A DNA stretch of 64,000 nt, taken from NCBI RefSeq assembly GCF_044464525.1, contig NZ_JBIQLE010000007.1, forward strand, positions 62,001 through 126,000. The letters run 5' to 3'. Below the pieces are notes generated by a model. That model made no database searches. It was not told the origin of the DNA and saw only the letters and a list, made by a program, of their open reading frames with translations. Each line of letters begins with the position of its first letter. Position 1 is the stretch's first letter. The DNA comes from Pusillimonas sp044464525 (GTDB taxonomy: Bacteria; Pseudomonadota; Gammaproteobacteria; Burkholderiales; Burkholderiaceae_B). This document shows positions 1-8,795 of the stretch, in pieces. Made by a program: the position numbers and the translations under genes.

Positions 1-665
1 AAGCCGATCTGCTCGTCGTGAACAACGACTGGGGCCGAGGCGCAGCCGTGGAATTCAGGCGGGTGCTCGAGGCCAATGGCGTACAAGTGGGTAAAGAGCT
101 GATCATGGACGCGGCTGCCCAGGACATGACATCGCAGTTGTCAGAGGTTCGCGGTAGCGATGCCGACACCCTCATCGTGACCACAGCAGTCGAGCAACTG
201 ACTCTGCTTCTGAAGCAGGCCCAATCGCTCGGCCTCAAGCGCCAGATCATCACCACGGGTGGTTCGCAAAGCCCGGATCAACTGATCGAGCAGGCGGGCA
301 GCGCGGCCAATGGCTCCATGCATTTGCTGTTCTTTACGCCCTGGACGCCCGAAAGCACGGCTCATCCTGAAATGTCCGAGGCCTTCATCGCCGAATGGAA
401 CAAGCGCGGCCTTAACGTAGCCGGCCTTACCGAAAGCTTCCGCGGCTACGACGGCATCCGCACCATTGCCGCCGCACTCGAAGCTGTCGATGAGGTTACG
501 CCAGAGAATATCCGCGAGGCGCTCTGGAACGTCAAGATCGACGGCTTGAACGGCGATATTTCTTTCCGGCCGGATGGCGAGGGGGACAAGGCCAGTGCGC
601 AATACGACGCAAGCACCTACCTCGTGGCCATCAAGGACGGCAAGGTCGTGGCGGTCGACGACTAA
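1..665 (+). CDS. ABC transporter substrate-binding protein, branched-chain amino acid type (3' part)
   Basis: This is the C-terminal part of a periplasmic Liv-type binding protein that would deliver a small organic ligand to the permease encoded just downstream. The reading frame is open from base 3 and the true start lies upstream of the window, so the internal GTG at 18 is not a start. The residues seen (WGRGAA near the left edge, a TTGGSQSPDQL stretch, and a C-terminal segment ending in VAIKDGKVVAVDD) fit lobe 2 and the closing strand of the type I periplasmic binding fold. It stops just before a strong hairpin and about 155 bp before livH, as is usual for a livK-livHMGF order. The ligand cannot be read from the sequence; a link to the downstream CoA and carboxylase genes is inference. 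Confidence 0.85.
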   Translation, partial: ADLLVVNNDWGRGAAVEFRRVLEANGVQVGKELIMDAAAQDMTSQLSEVRGSDADTLIVTTAVEQLTLLLKQAQSLGLKRQIITTGGSQSPDQLIEQAGSAANGSMHLLFFTPWTPESTAHPEMSEAFIAEWNKRGLNVAGLTESFRGYDGIRTIAAALEAVDEVTPENIREALWNVKIDGLNGDISFRPDGEGDKASAQYDASTYLVAIKDGKVVAVDD

Positions 666-671
666 TCACCT

Positions 672-707
672 GAAAGCAATACGGGCTGTGTTGCCCGTAT
701 TGCTTTC
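672..707 (+). terminator. Hairpin after the binding-protein gene
   Basis: A perfect 15-bp stem (672-686 with 693-707, loop TGTGTT) begins 6 bp after the stop codon. There is no long T tract. In a livK-livHMGF operon such a hairpin usually protects the abundant binding-protein mRNA and lowers, rather than ends, transcription of the permease genes. Confidence 0.65.
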
Positions 708-820
708 GTTGCGTTGACACCCATCGCATGTGGGGTGGTCAATAGCTTCGAATCCGGGCGGGCGAGGGGTAGCGCGCCATCCTCGCCACTCTTAATCCAG
801 GCGCGAAAGTGGGGCAGACA

Positions 821-1696
821 GTGGATCAGTTTCTTCAGCACGTTGCCAATGCGCTGATACTCGGGGGCACATATGCGTTGCTCGGTATCGGGCTGACGTT
901 GATTCTTGGCGTCATGAAGGTGGTGAACTTCACCCATGGAGAGCTTTACGCCTTTGGCGGCTTCATGGCTTATTACTTCGTATCCGGCTTGGGCTGGAAT
1001 TTCTTCGTCGCGCTTGTTGCGGCGGTGATGCTTGGCATTATTCTGGGCGCTCTTATTGAACGCCTGGTGTTAAGGCACATGCGATCAGCAGATATTGACT
1101 CGACCATGGTCGCCATGATCGGGTGCTGGATCGCCATGCAAAACCTCGCGCTGCTGGTTTGGGGCGGCGTTGCAAAATCGGTTGCCACCCCTTTTCCGAC
1201 CGAGCCCCTAATGATGGGACCGGTTGCAGTATCGTGGCTGCGCATCTTTGTTTTGTGTGCTGCCATCGGCCTCATTATTCTGTCGTATTTTTTGCTGCAA
1301 AGAACATCGCTGGGCAAGGCGATGCGCGCCACATTCCAGGACAGGGATACCGCTTCGCTCATGGGTATCAACATCAACGTCATTTATATGGCCACTTTCG
1401 CGCTGGGCTCGGGCCTGGCCGCTGCTGCCGGGGCGTTGCTGGGGCCGGTGTTCGTCGTTACGACCACGATGGGCAACCTGGCCGCACTGAAAGCGTTTTC
1501 CATCGTTATTTTGGGTGGCTTGGGCAGTATTCAGGGCGCAATGATCGGTGGATTCATTCTGGCTTTTGCGGAAGAACTGGGTTCGGGATACATCTCGTCC
1601 GGCTACCGCGATGCGGTCGGTTTCATCTTGATTATTCTGGTCCTGTTGTTTAGGCCTACAGGCTTGTTTAGCGTCCGCGGGGAGAGAATCGGATGA
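821..1696 (+). CDS. livH: Branched-chain amino acid-type ABC transporter permease (LivH family)
   Basis: Inner-membrane permease subunit that pairs with the LivM-type protein encoded next to it to form the channel of a Liv/HAAT importer. The protein is about 290 residues, with an early hydrophobic segment (ALLGIGLTLILGVMKVVNFT), the NFTHGE motif typical of LivH, and a C-terminal GGLGSIQGAMIGG loop that fits the EAA-like contact site for the ATPases. GTG at 821 is preferred because GGGG lies about 6 bp upstream; an in-frame GTG at 809 is the alternative. The stop overlaps livM by ATGA, so the genes are translationally coupled. Confidence 0.9.
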   Translation: MDQFLQHVANALILGGTYALLGIGLTLILGVMKVVNFTHGELYAFGGFMAYYFVSGLGWNFFVALVAAVMLGIILGALIERLVLRHMRSADIDSTMVAMIGCWIAMQNLALLVWGGVAKSVATPFPTEPLMMGPVAVSWLRIFVLCAAIGLIILSYFLLQRTSLGKAMRATFQDRDTASLMGININVIYMATFALGSGLAAAAGALLGPVFVVTTTMGNLAALKAFSIVILGGLGSIQGAMIGGFILAFAEELGSGYISSGYRDAVGFILIILVLLFRPTGLFSVRGERIG

Positions 1697-2793
1697 AGAA
1701 GAACCTATACACGCTTGTTGTATTGCTGATCTTGTTCACGCTGCCGTTCTGGCTGCAAGATCCTTACTACCTGCATATCGTCATTACCACCGGCCTGTTC
1801 ATCGTGGGCGCCATGAGCCTTAACCTGCTGCTGGGTTATACCGGGCAGCTTAACCTGGGGCATATCGCCTTCTTCGGTATAGGGGCTTATGTCAGCGCGC
1901 TCACTTCCCTGGGCTTTGACATACCGGCTTTCTTCGGCGATGGGCGCTACGTTGTCGAACCCGGCTCGCCGTTCCTCGGGTTTGTGTTGGCCATTGTAGT
2001 CGCCGGGTTGTTCGGCTGGGTTGTCGGGAAGCTTTCGTTCAAGATCCGCGGTGCCTACTTCGTGATCGTGACGATCAGTTTCGCCGAGGTGACTCGCCTG
2101 GTCGCGCTTAACTGGGTAGACCTTACCCAAGGTCCGCTGGCCTTGAACAATATCCCCCCAATGGGCTACAACCTGCCGTTCATTGGCTCTGGTGAGTTTT
2201 GGTCGAAAGTACCGAACTACTACCTGGTGCTGGCCCTTGGTGTGGTGTGCTATGTGATCATTCGTCGCATTGTGCGCTCGAGGGTCGGCCGCGCCATGAT
2301 CGCCCTTCGCGAGAACGAGCCTTTGGCCGTCTCCACGGGCATTAACGTTACGCGCTACCTGAACTTCGCCGCATGTGTGTCGGCTGCAATGGCGGGCGCC
2401 GCCGGCAGTCTGTACGCACACTATATCCGCATCATTGACCCCGACGTATTCCTGTTCATCTATACGGTCACGATGGTGATCATGGTGATCACGGGCGGCA
2501 AGGGCACGTTGATCGGTCCCATCATCGGGGGCATTATCTTCGGCATCCTGCCGGTTGGTCTTCGCGAAGTTGCCGGCCCCGAAATCCAATGGATCGTCTA
2601 CGGCGTGGCCATGGTGCTTATCGTGATGTTCCTGCCGCAGGGCATTGTTCCGGCGGTGCTGCGCTTGTGGGACCGCAAGTTCGGCTCCGGAGACGACACT
2701 TCAAGCCAACGCCGAAAAGATGGTGATGGCGATGCGCCAAAGCCGGTACCGCACGACGGGAAAACACTTAAAACCAGGGGGGCCGACGCATGA
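1693..2793 (+). CDS. livM: Branched-chain amino acid-type ABC transporter permease (LivM family)
   Basis: Second membrane subunit of the importer, 366 residues. Hydrophobic helices fill residues 5 to about 320. The LGYTGQLNLGH motif near residue 47 and the GGKGTLIGPIIGG loop near 266 are LivM hallmarks. The C-terminal 35 residues are a charged cytoplasmic tail rich in K, D and P, longer than in many LivM proteins. It overlaps livH by 4 bp and livG by 4 bp (ATGA at both ends), so stoichiometric expression is expected. The substrate is unknown; close relatives carry amino acids, amides or aromatic and aliphatic acids. Confidence 0.92.
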   Translation: MKKNLYTLVVLLILFTLPFWLQDPYYLHIVITTGLFIVGAMSLNLLLGYTGQLNLGHIAFFGIGAYVSALTSLGFDIPAFFGDGRYVVEPGSPFLGFVLAIVVAGLFGWVVGKLSFKIRGAYFVIVTISFAEVTRLVALNWVDLTQGPLALNNIPPMGYNLPFIGSGEFWSKVPNYYLVLALGVVCYVIIRRIVRSRVGRAMIALRENEPLAVSTGINVTRYLNFAACVSAAMAGAAGSLYAHYIRIIDPDVFLFIYTVTMVIMVITGGKGTLIGPIIGGIIFGILPVGLREVAGPEIQWIVYGVAMVLIVMFLPQGIVPAVLRLWDRKFGSGDDTSSQRRKDGDGDAPKPVPHDGKTLKTRGADA

Positions 2794-3584
2794 GCACGAA
2801 TGAAAACACCAGCCCGTTGCTGGAAGTCAAGAACGTGGCCGTTCATTTCGGAGGCCTGGTCGCTATCTCGGATATGTCGTTCACACTTCGGGAAGGAGAA
2901 CTCTTGAGCCTGATCGGCCCCAACGGGGCGGGCAAGACTACCGCCTTCAACGTTGTGACCGGCTTTTTGCGGCCTACCAAAGGGTCTCTGTACTTCAAGG
3001 GAGTTTCGCTTGCGGAACACAGCCCTCATGAGATTGCCGCCATGGGCCTGGTTCGAACGTTCCAGCGCACCAGCTTGTTCACGAACGAGACAGTGTTCGA
3101 CAACATTCTTACCGGGCTCCACTTGCAGGGCAAGGCTTCCTTCCTGGAAACCGTTCTTGCGCTGCCCAGCTTCCGGCGCGAAGAGCAAAGCCTCAAGGAC
3201 CAGGTCTGGGATCTACTCGACTTTGTCGGCCTGGCTCATCGAGCCAAAGAGCAAAGCGGGTCATTACCCTACGGCGAGCAGCGCTTGCTGGGAGTGGCCA
3301 TCGCCATGGCGGCCAAGGCCCAGGTTCTGCTGCTGGACGAGCCCGCGGCCGGCATGAATGCTCCCGAGACAGCCCGTTTCATGGAAATCTTGCACAAGAT
3401 CAGGCAAAGAAATATTTCCATCCTGCTTGTCGAGCACGACATGCCTTTGGTGATGGGGGTTTCTGACCGGGTAATTGTGCTGAACTACGGCAAGATCATC
3501 GCCAACGGCACGCCGGCCGAGATCCAGAATAATCCCGACGTGATCGAAGCCTATCTGGGGCAGGGGGTCAAACAGCATGCTTGA
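2790..3584 (+). CDS. livG: ABC transporter ATP-binding protein (LivG family)
   Basis: Cytoplasmic ATPase subunit, 264 residues. Walker A is GPNGAGKT at residues 43-50, the signature is LPYGEQR at 159-165 (the LivG variant of LSGGQ), and Walker B is VLLLDEP at 179-185, followed by the Liv-typical AAGMN. The H-loop is in LLVEHDM. ATP hydrolysis with the LivF subunit would drive import through LivHM. The start overlaps livM by 4 bp and the end overlaps livF by 8 bp. Confidence 0.94.
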   Translation: MSTNENTSPLLEVKNVAVHFGGLVAISDMSFTLREGELLSLIGPNGAGKTTAFNVVTGFLRPTKGSLYFKGVSLAEHSPHEIAAMGLVRTFQRTSLFTNETVFDNILTGLHLQGKASFLETVLALPSFRREEQSLKDQVWDLLDFVGLAHRAKEQSGSLPYGEQRLLGVAIAMAAKAQVLLLDEPAAGMNAPETARFMEILHKIRQRNISILLVEHDMPLVMGVSDRVIVLNYGKIIANGTPAEIQNNPDVIEAYLGQGVKQHA

Positions 3585-4281
3585 GCTAAAGAACGTAGTG
3601 TGCCGCTATGGCAACGTAAGCGCCTTGAAAGACGTGTCGTTAACAGTCGAGCAGGGCGAGCTTGTGACCATCATCGGTGCCAACGGCGCCGGCAAGTCCA
3701 CCACCCTCAAAGCCATTTCCGGATTGCTCAGCCCAGCCGAAGGAAGCATACGCTTCATGGGCGAGGACATCTCCAAGGCCTCGGCGCAGCAGATCATTTC
3801 AATGGGAATATCCCATTGCCCCGAGGGCAGGCGGGTATTTCCTCAAATGACGGTGCACGAGAATCTTGAAATCGGCGCCTACATACGCAAGGATCGCAGT
3901 AGCGTATCGGACGACATCGAGCGGATGTACGACATGTTCCCGCGCCTTCGAGAGCGTCGAGAACAGGCGGCCGGCACCTTGTCCGGCGGCGAGCAGCAGA
4001 TGTTGGCCATTGCGCGCGCACTTATGTCGCGCCCCAAGCTGATCATGTTCGATGAGCCTTCCCTGGGCTTGGCGCCCAACATCGTCGAAAAGACCTTCGA
4101 GATCATTCGCGAGGTACGCAAGGGGGGCACCACGGTCTTGATGGTCGAACAAAACGCTTTCGCGGCGCTCGACATGTGCGACCGGGGCTATCTGTACGAG
4201 TCCGGACAGATGACGCTGCAAGGCACGGGGCAAGAGATGATCAACGACCCCCATGTAAGACACGCGTACTTGGGCGGATGA
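3577..4281 (+). CDS. livF: ABC transporter ATP-binding protein (LivF family)
   Basis: Second ATPase of the importer, 234 residues, the usual LivF length. Walker A is GANGAGKS at 34-41, the signature LSGGEQQ at 136-142 and Walker B LIMFDEP at 156-162, followed by SLGLAP, which is diagnostic for LivF. It overlaps livG by 8 bp, completing an unbroken livHMGF block. It is followed by a 200-bp gap with a hairpin and a possible new promoter before the CoA-transferase genes. Confidence 0.94.
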   Translation: MLELKNVVCRYGNVSALKDVSLTVEQGELVTIIGANGAGKSTTLKAISGLLSPAEGSIRFMGEDISKASAQQIISMGISHCPEGRRVFPQMTVHENLEIGAYIRKDRSSVSDDIERMYDMFPRLRERREQAAGTLSGGEQQMLAIARALMSRPKLIMFDEPSLGLAPNIVEKTFEIIREVRKGGTTVLMVEQNAFAALDMCDRGYLYESGQMTLQGTGQEMINDPHVRHAYLGG

Positions 4282-4305
4282 TGAAGAGCGACACCGGCCT
4301 GTCGT

Positions 4306-4346
4306 CGGCTGGTTTGCGGGTTCCATATCGAATTGCAAACCAGCCG
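4306..4346 (+). terminator. Stem-loop downstream of livF
   Basis: A 12-bp perfect stem (4306-4317 with 4335-4346, arm CGGCTGGTTTGC) with a 17-nt loop lies 25 bp after livF. A T run (4395-4400) occurs only about 50 bp later, so it may act as a weak or factor-assisted terminator. Confidence 0.45.
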
Positions 4347-4411
4347 GAGGCGGGTCCGGTTCGCCGCGAACGAAGTTAGGGTTTGTCTTAACTATTTTTT
4401 AAGGTGTTATG

Positions 4412-4430
4412 GTACTATCATTAGTACTAT
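4412..4430 (+). promoter_or_regulatory. Repeated GTACTAT motif upstream of the CoA-transferase genes
   Basis: The 7-mer GTACTAT occurs at 4412-4418 and again at 4424-4430, one helical turn apart, in an AT-rich patch about 55 bp upstream of the start at 4483. It could be a regulator site or supply a -10 element. No regulator gene is adjacent, so the role is inferred. Confidence 0.3.
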
Positions 4431-4482
4431 AGAAAGCCAGGTCCTATTTTGATGCCCCGCTAAGTCGGGCCGGAGGTTAGAA

Positions 4483-5439
4483 ATGCAAGAGTCGTCTTAT
4501 TTGAACCTGCGAGAGCGCCTGTCAAAGCGCGATCGCAGCCTGCGCGAGAAGGTCATGACGCTGGAAGAAGCGTCGGCCCTCGTCAATGACGGCAGTCAGG
4601 TCGGTATCGGCGGAAGCACGCTGTCGCGCACGCCCATGGCCATGATCTGGCAACTCATTCGCGATAACAAGAAAGATCTGTCGGTATATCGCAGCATTGT
4701 TTCCAGCGAGGGAGATTGGCTGTTTGCCTCGGGCATCTGCAAGCATATCGAGACCAGTTGGTTCAGTCAGGGCATCGTATGGGGCATCTCCAAAGTCATG
4801 CGCCACTATGTCGAAACGAAGAAGGCCAGCTTTCAAGAGTGGAGCCACCTGGGCATGGGCATGCGTTTCCGCGCCGGGGCCATGGGTGTTCCGTTCATGC
4901 CCATGCGTTCCATGATGGGCTCCGACGTGGTCAGCCTGCGCCCGGAAGTCAAGCTCATCGACTGCCCGTTCACCAACGAGCCCATACTGCTGGTGCCGGC
5001 CTTGAATCCGAACGTGGCATTGATACATGTTCAGCGTTGCGACGCCTACGGCAACGCCCAGATCGACGGTCTGCCCTTCATGGACATCGAGCTGGCCATG
5101 GCCGCCGACAGCGTCATCCTTACCACTGAGCGTATTGTCTCCAATGACCAGATCCGCCGTGCGCCCGACCAAACCAAAATCGGGTTCTTCAACGTCGACG
5201 CCGTGGTCGAGGTGCCTTTCGGGTGCGCGCCGCACGAGTGCACCAACGTATACGAACCCTTCTTGTCCCACATGGACTACTACACCGGCAAGGTCAACAA
5301 GGACCCGGTGGGCGCCATGAACGAGTACATCGACGAATACATACGCGGGCCAGAATCCTGGAACGAGTACCTGGCGAAGCTGGGGCTCGAAGAGGTGCTG
5401 GACGCCGCCAAACGTGGAAGGAGCCTTCTAAATGACTAA
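4483..5439 (+). CDS. Class I CoA-transferase-like enzyme, alpha subunit (GctA/IpdA type)
   Basis: Probable alpha subunit of a class I (glutaconate-type) CoA transferase, 318 residues. The GSQVGIGGSTLSRTPMAMI segment near residues 39-57 is the N-terminal CoA-transferase fold entry. The closest family resemblance I recognise is to GctA and to IpdA of actinobacterial steroid degradation. Some members of this fold (IpdAB) cleave ring CoA thioesters hydrolytically instead of transferring CoA, so either activity is possible. A GGAGG ribosome site sits 7 bp before the ATG. It overlaps the beta-subunit gene by 8 bp. The substrate is unknown; the neighbours suggest an organic acid brought in by LivHMGF. 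Confidence 0.82.
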   Translation: MQESSYLNLRERLSKRDRSLREKVMTLEEASALVNDGSQVGIGGSTLSRTPMAMIWQLIRDNKKDLSVYRSIVSSEGDWLFASGICKHIETSWFSQGIVWGISKVMRHYVETKKASFQEWSHLGMGMRFRAGAMGVPFMPMRSMMGSDVVSLRPEVKLIDCPFTNEPILLVPALNPNVALIHVQRCDAYGNAQIDGLPFMDIELAMAADSVILTTERIVSNDQIRRAPDQTKIGFFNVDAVVEVPFGCAPHECTNVYEPFLSHMDYYTGKVNKDPVGAMNEYIDEYIRGPESWNEYLAKLGLEEVLDAAKRGRSLLND

Positions 5440-6244
5440 TACAGCCATTGTTGCGCGCGACGAAACCCAAGGAGCCGCCGGAAACTACACCGAAGCCGAG
5501 ATGCTCACCGTCATGAGCTCGCGCGTGCTGGACGACGGAAAGGTGGTGTTCGCCGGGGTCGGTATTCCCTTGCTGGCAGCCACGCTGGCTCAGATGCAAC
5601 GTTGTCCGGGCCTTACCATTCTGTTCGAAGGCGGGGTCATCGGGCCTTTCATCGAGGCGGGCAAGCTGCCGCCGTCGACCAACGAACAACGCTGCACCAA
5701 GCGGGCGAACATGGTCGTAAGCAGTACTGATGTCCTGCTGCTGCTTCAGCGTGGGCACGTCGATATCGGCTTCATGAGCGGCGCGCAAATCGACAAGTAC
5801 GGCAACCTGAACTCTTCCTTCCTGGGAGACGACCCAAATGATCCCAAAGTGCGCTTGCCGGGCACCGGCGGGGGCAACGATATTTCCAGCCTTACCAATA
5901 TGATCGTCGCCATGAAGCACGAGCCTCGCCGCTTTGTCGAGAAGGTCGACTTCATCACCAGCCCGGGCTTCCTGCAGGGCGGCACGTCGCGTTACGACAG
6001 CGGCCTGCGTGCGGGCGGCATGTTCCGGGTGATTACCAACCTGGGCATCTTCGGCTTCGACGAAACGACCCGCGCCATGAAGGTGCTGGCGCTGCACGAG
6101 GGCGTGACGATGGAAGAGGTGCAAGACAACACGGGCTTCGATCTTTTGTACGACAAGGGTGAAATCGCTGTCACGAAGGCGCCTACCGAGACCGAGCTGC
6201 AAGCACTTCGCGAGCTTGACCCGGACAGGCGCTACATCGGTTGA
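5432..6244 (+). CDS. Class I CoA-transferase-like enzyme, beta subunit (GctB/IpdB type)
   Basis: Partner of the preceding gene, 270 residues. The FEGGVIG segment puts Glu66 where GctB-type subunits have their catalytic glutamate; that assignment is from the pattern only. A glycine-rich GTGGGND stretch near residue 150 and the GGMFRVITNLGIFGFDE region fit the C-terminal CoA-transferase lobe. The start overlaps the alpha gene by 8 bp, as expected for a heteromeric enzyme. The product ends 47 bp before the flavin monooxygenase gene with no terminator between, so both probably share one transcript. Confidence 0.82.
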   Translation: MTNTAIVARDETQGAAGNYTEAEMLTVMSSRVLDDGKVVFAGVGIPLLAATLAQMQRCPGLTILFEGGVIGPFIEAGKLPPSTNEQRCTKRANMVVSSTDVLLLLQRGHVDIGFMSGAQIDKYGNLNSSFLGDDPNDPKVRLPGTGGGNDISSLTNMIVAMKHEPRRFVEKVDFITSPGFLQGGTSRYDSGLRAGGMFRVITNLGIFGFDETTRAMKVLALHEGVTMEEVQDNTGFDLLYDKGEIAVTKAPTETELQALRELDPDRRYIG

Positions 6245-6291
6245 AAAACATTATTTGAATTATTTAGACGATTCGTCGAGGAGAACTTAAT

Positions 6292-7266
6292 ATGGCTACG
6301 CTTCATGGCACATTCGGCATTGCCGCTCGCAACTTCACCGCATTCCCGATCATTCCCGAAGCAGAGGAGCTGATCGAGTACGGCGTGCGCATGGAAGAGC
6401 TGGGCTTTGACTCTCTTTGGGTGTGGGACCACATCCTGCTGGGCGTTGACCCCCATTTCCCCATTGTGGACTCTTTGACACTGCTGACGGCCATTGCCGC
6501 GCGCACCAAGAAGATCAAGCTTTCCACGGGCATTTTGGTGTTGCCGCTGCGCAACCCCGTTGCGCTCGCCAAGCAATTGTCCAGCATGGACCAAATCTCC
6601 AACGGGCGTCTGCTTCTGGCGATGGCGGCGGGTTGGTACAAGCGCGAATTCGATGCCGTGGGCGTGCCGTTCGAGCAGCGCGGTCGCATCATGGATGACA
6701 ACCTCGACATCATGCGTCGTTTCTTCAACGAAGATCTGGTCTCGGGCGAGTGGCCGAACCATAATATTCCGGCCGGCGTGATGTTCCCCAAGCCGGTACA
6801 ACAGCCTTTTCCCATTCTTATCGGCGGGTACGCCGATCGTGTTCTGAAGCGCGCGGCCACCAACGGCGACGGCTGGCTCACATACTTCTACAAGCCCGAC
6901 GCATTCGTCGAGTCGTGGAAGAAGGTTTGCGACTATGCCGAAGAGTCGGGCCGGGACCCTGCCACTTTGCTCAACGGAAACCAGTTGCCGATTATGGTGG
7001 GTGATTCGCGTGCGGCGGTGGAAAGCACGATGATGGAATGGCTCAATGTCGACTTCGACATTGCTCAGGGCAGCAAGTCGACCATGGATAGCGCCATTAT
7101 GGGCAACGTCGACGAGTGTGTGGCTCAACTCAAAGAGCACATCGATGCGGGCGTGCAAAAGCTTGTCTTCGTTCCATACAAGTACCAAATGGATCAGGTC
7201 GAAGTCATCGCCAAAGAGATCGTGCCGCAACTGCGCGCCTACGCAGCCCAGAAGAACAAAAGCTGA
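6292..7266 (+). CDS. Luciferase-like monooxygenase (LLM class flavin-dependent oxidoreductase)
   Basis: A 324-residue TIM-barrel flavin enzyme of the bacterial luciferase superfamily. Seen are the N-terminal strand followed by EELGFDSLWVWDH, the TKKIKLSTGILVLPLRNP segment, and SNGRLLLAMAAGWYKREF, all family landmarks. Relatives use FMNH2 or F420 to oxidise carbonyl, sulfonate or ring substrates; the cofactor here cannot be settled. GAGGAG lies about 8 bp before the ATG. Its place between a CoA-transferase-like pair and an acyl-CoA carboxylase suggests it oxidises a pathway intermediate, possibly a CoA ester. A matching flavin reductase gene is not nearby. Confidence 0.85.
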   Translation: MATLHGTFGIAARNFTAFPIIPEAEELIEYGVRMEELGFDSLWVWDHILLGVDPHFPIVDSLTLLTAIAARTKKIKLSTGILVLPLRNPVALAKQLSSMDQISNGRLLLAMAAGWYKREFDAVGVPFEQRGRIMDDNLDIMRRFFNEDLVSGEWPNHNIPAGVMFPKPVQQPFPILIGGYADRVLKRAATNGDGWLTYFYKPDAFVESWKKVCDYAEESGRDPATLLNGNQLPIMVGDSRAAVESTMMEWLNVDFDIAQGSKSTMDSAIMGNVDECVAQLKEHIDAGVQKLVFVPYKYQMDQVEVIAKEIVPQLRAYAAQKNKS

Positions 7267-7282
7267 TACAAAAGACCGTAGC

Positions 7283-7311
7283 GCCGGCCGCCGCAAGTGG
7301 CGGCGGCCGGC
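7283..7311 (+). terminator. GC-rich hairpin between monooxygenase and carboxylase genes
   Basis: A perfect 12-bp GC stem (7283-7294 with 7300-7311, loop AAGTG) lies 16 bp after the monooxygenase stop. There is no T tract, so it is better read as an mRNA-stabilising or partial terminator hairpin inside the operon. Confidence 0.45.
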
Positions 7312-7347
7312 AACCATGGTTTATTGTGATCATCCAGGACTTTACAC

Positions 7348-8778
7348 ATGACCAATAAAAGCGGTGGAGACACAAACGCCCTGGACGAGGCCGTCTTGAA
7401 TACCGGAAATCGTGAACCCTTGCCGGCGACACGCAGCCTGACGGCGCAAGAGCGTCTTGAGCTCTTGTTCGACCCGGGCTCGCCGCTGGACCAGCGGCCG
7501 TATCTACAGGACGAAGCCGATGCCTCGTCATGGCCTGTGCTGACCGCCGTGGGGCGCATCAATGGCATGGCGGTGTGCGCCATTGTGCAAGATGAACAAA
7601 TCCACCCAGCCGGTATGGATTCATCTCATTGGCGACAGGTTCAACTTGCAATCAGCTTCGCCTGCGACAGGCGTCTGCCCGTGGTGGCCGTATTCGATGG
7701 CTCGCCGACGCAGCTGGCCGGCGGTCTGCAAGCATGGTCCGCCATTTCGCATAGCGTGGGCGCAGCGGCGGCGTGTCCAGCCCCAAAACTGGCCTTGGTG
7801 GTAGGAGAAAACACCGGGCCCATCGCTTTGCTGACTGGTGTTTTTGATGCGGTGATCATGGCGCGCGGGCAGTCGACGCTTACGCTGACAGACGCCACAA
7901 TTGCCAATCGCATCACCCATACCAGCATGCAGGAAGACGACCTTGGCGGGTGGAAAGTGCACGCCGAGCATACCGGCCTGGCCGATCTGGTGTGCGACAA
8001 CGAGGTAATGGGTATCCGCAGTATCCGGCGCTTATTGCAGTACAGCGCCGAGTCGTCGGGCTGGACCTGGCCCGAGAGCCTGGGCTTGTCTCATTGTCCG
8101 GGCCTCGACACCTTGTTGCCCGACAGCCTGGATGAAAACTATGACGTGCGCGAGTTGCTTCGAGAGGTGAGCGACACTCGCTCTTTCCTCGAGATGGGCG
8201 CGGGTGTCGCCGGCAGCCTCGTTGTGGGTTTTGCTCCGATCGGGGGTCGTGCAGTGGGATTCGTGGCCTCGCAGAATAAAGAACTGGCAGGAGCCATTGA
8301 TATTCAGTCCTGCCGCAAAGCGACGCGACATCTGCGTCTTTGCTCGGCCATGGGCGTTCCTGTCATAACAGTGGTCGATGTGCCGGGTTTCGTGCCTGGC
8401 CACGAACAGGAATCCGGTGGATTGGCCCTGGAGGTGGCGGCGTTGCTTAGGGCGTATGCGAACGCGACAGTGCCGAAAATTACGATTGTGATCGGCAAGG
8501 CGCTGGGCGCCGCAGGCGTGGCGCTGGGTTCGCGCGCGTCGATGCCGGACCGCATCGCGGCATGGCGAGGCGCCAGCCTGGGGCTGATGGGAGCCAAAGG
8601 CGTGCGCAGCCTTGCGCAGCGTTCCGGCGCCGATGTGGACCAGATTCTTTCCGTGTTGGACGTCGATCATGCTGTGCGCGGCGCCTACGTCGATGCAGTG
8701 CTTGAGCCCGGACAGACCAGACAGTGGCTGGGTGAAACGGTGGCCTCTTTGTGCCAGTCGAAAGAACGGCGTGTTTGA
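7348..8778 (+). CDS. Acyl-CoA carboxylase, carboxyltransferase (beta) subunit
   Basis: Carboxyltransferase subunit of a biotin-dependent acyl-CoA carboxylase (propionyl-, acetyl- or methylcrotonyl-CoA type), 476 residues with two crotonase-like lobes. The N-lobe covers roughly 30-230 and the C-lobe 250-470. The ITVVDVPGFVPGHEQE segment near residue 341 and the KALGAAGVALGS stretch near 384 are characteristic; the latter forms an oxyanion-type loop for the carboxybiotin ligand. The N-lobe is less conserved than in standard PccB (LVVGENTGP instead of a G-A-GG motif), so substrate range may differ. The 3' end lies 17 bp before the alpha-subunit start. Confidence 0.85.
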   Translation: MTNKSGGDTNALDEAVLNTGNREPLPATRSLTAQERLELLFDPGSPLDQRPYLQDEADASSWPVLTAVGRINGMAVCAIVQDEQIHPAGMDSSHWRQVQLAISFACDRRLPVVAVFDGSPTQLAGGLQAWSAISHSVGAAAACPAPKLALVVGENTGPIALLTGVFDAVIMARGQSTLTLTDATIANRITHTSMQEDDLGGWKVHAEHTGLADLVCDNEVMGIRSIRRLLQYSAESSGWTWPESLGLSHCPGLDTLLPDSLDENYDVRELLREVSDTRSFLEMGAGVAGSLVVGFAPIGGRAVGFVASQNKELAGAIDIQSCRKATRHLRLCSAMGVPVITVVDVPGFVPGHEQESGGLALEVAALLRAYANATVPKITIVIGKALGAAGVALGSRASMPDRIAAWRGASLGLMGAKGVRSLAQRSGADVDQILSVLDVDHAVRGAYVDAVLEPGQTRQWLGETVASLCQSKERRV

Positions 8779-8795
8779 CATACAGGGTCGCCAAC

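Noticed and set aside
1705..2589. Long minus-strand frame opposite livM
   Set aside because: Low-complexity histidine/aspartate-rich translation, antisense to a clear LivM protein.
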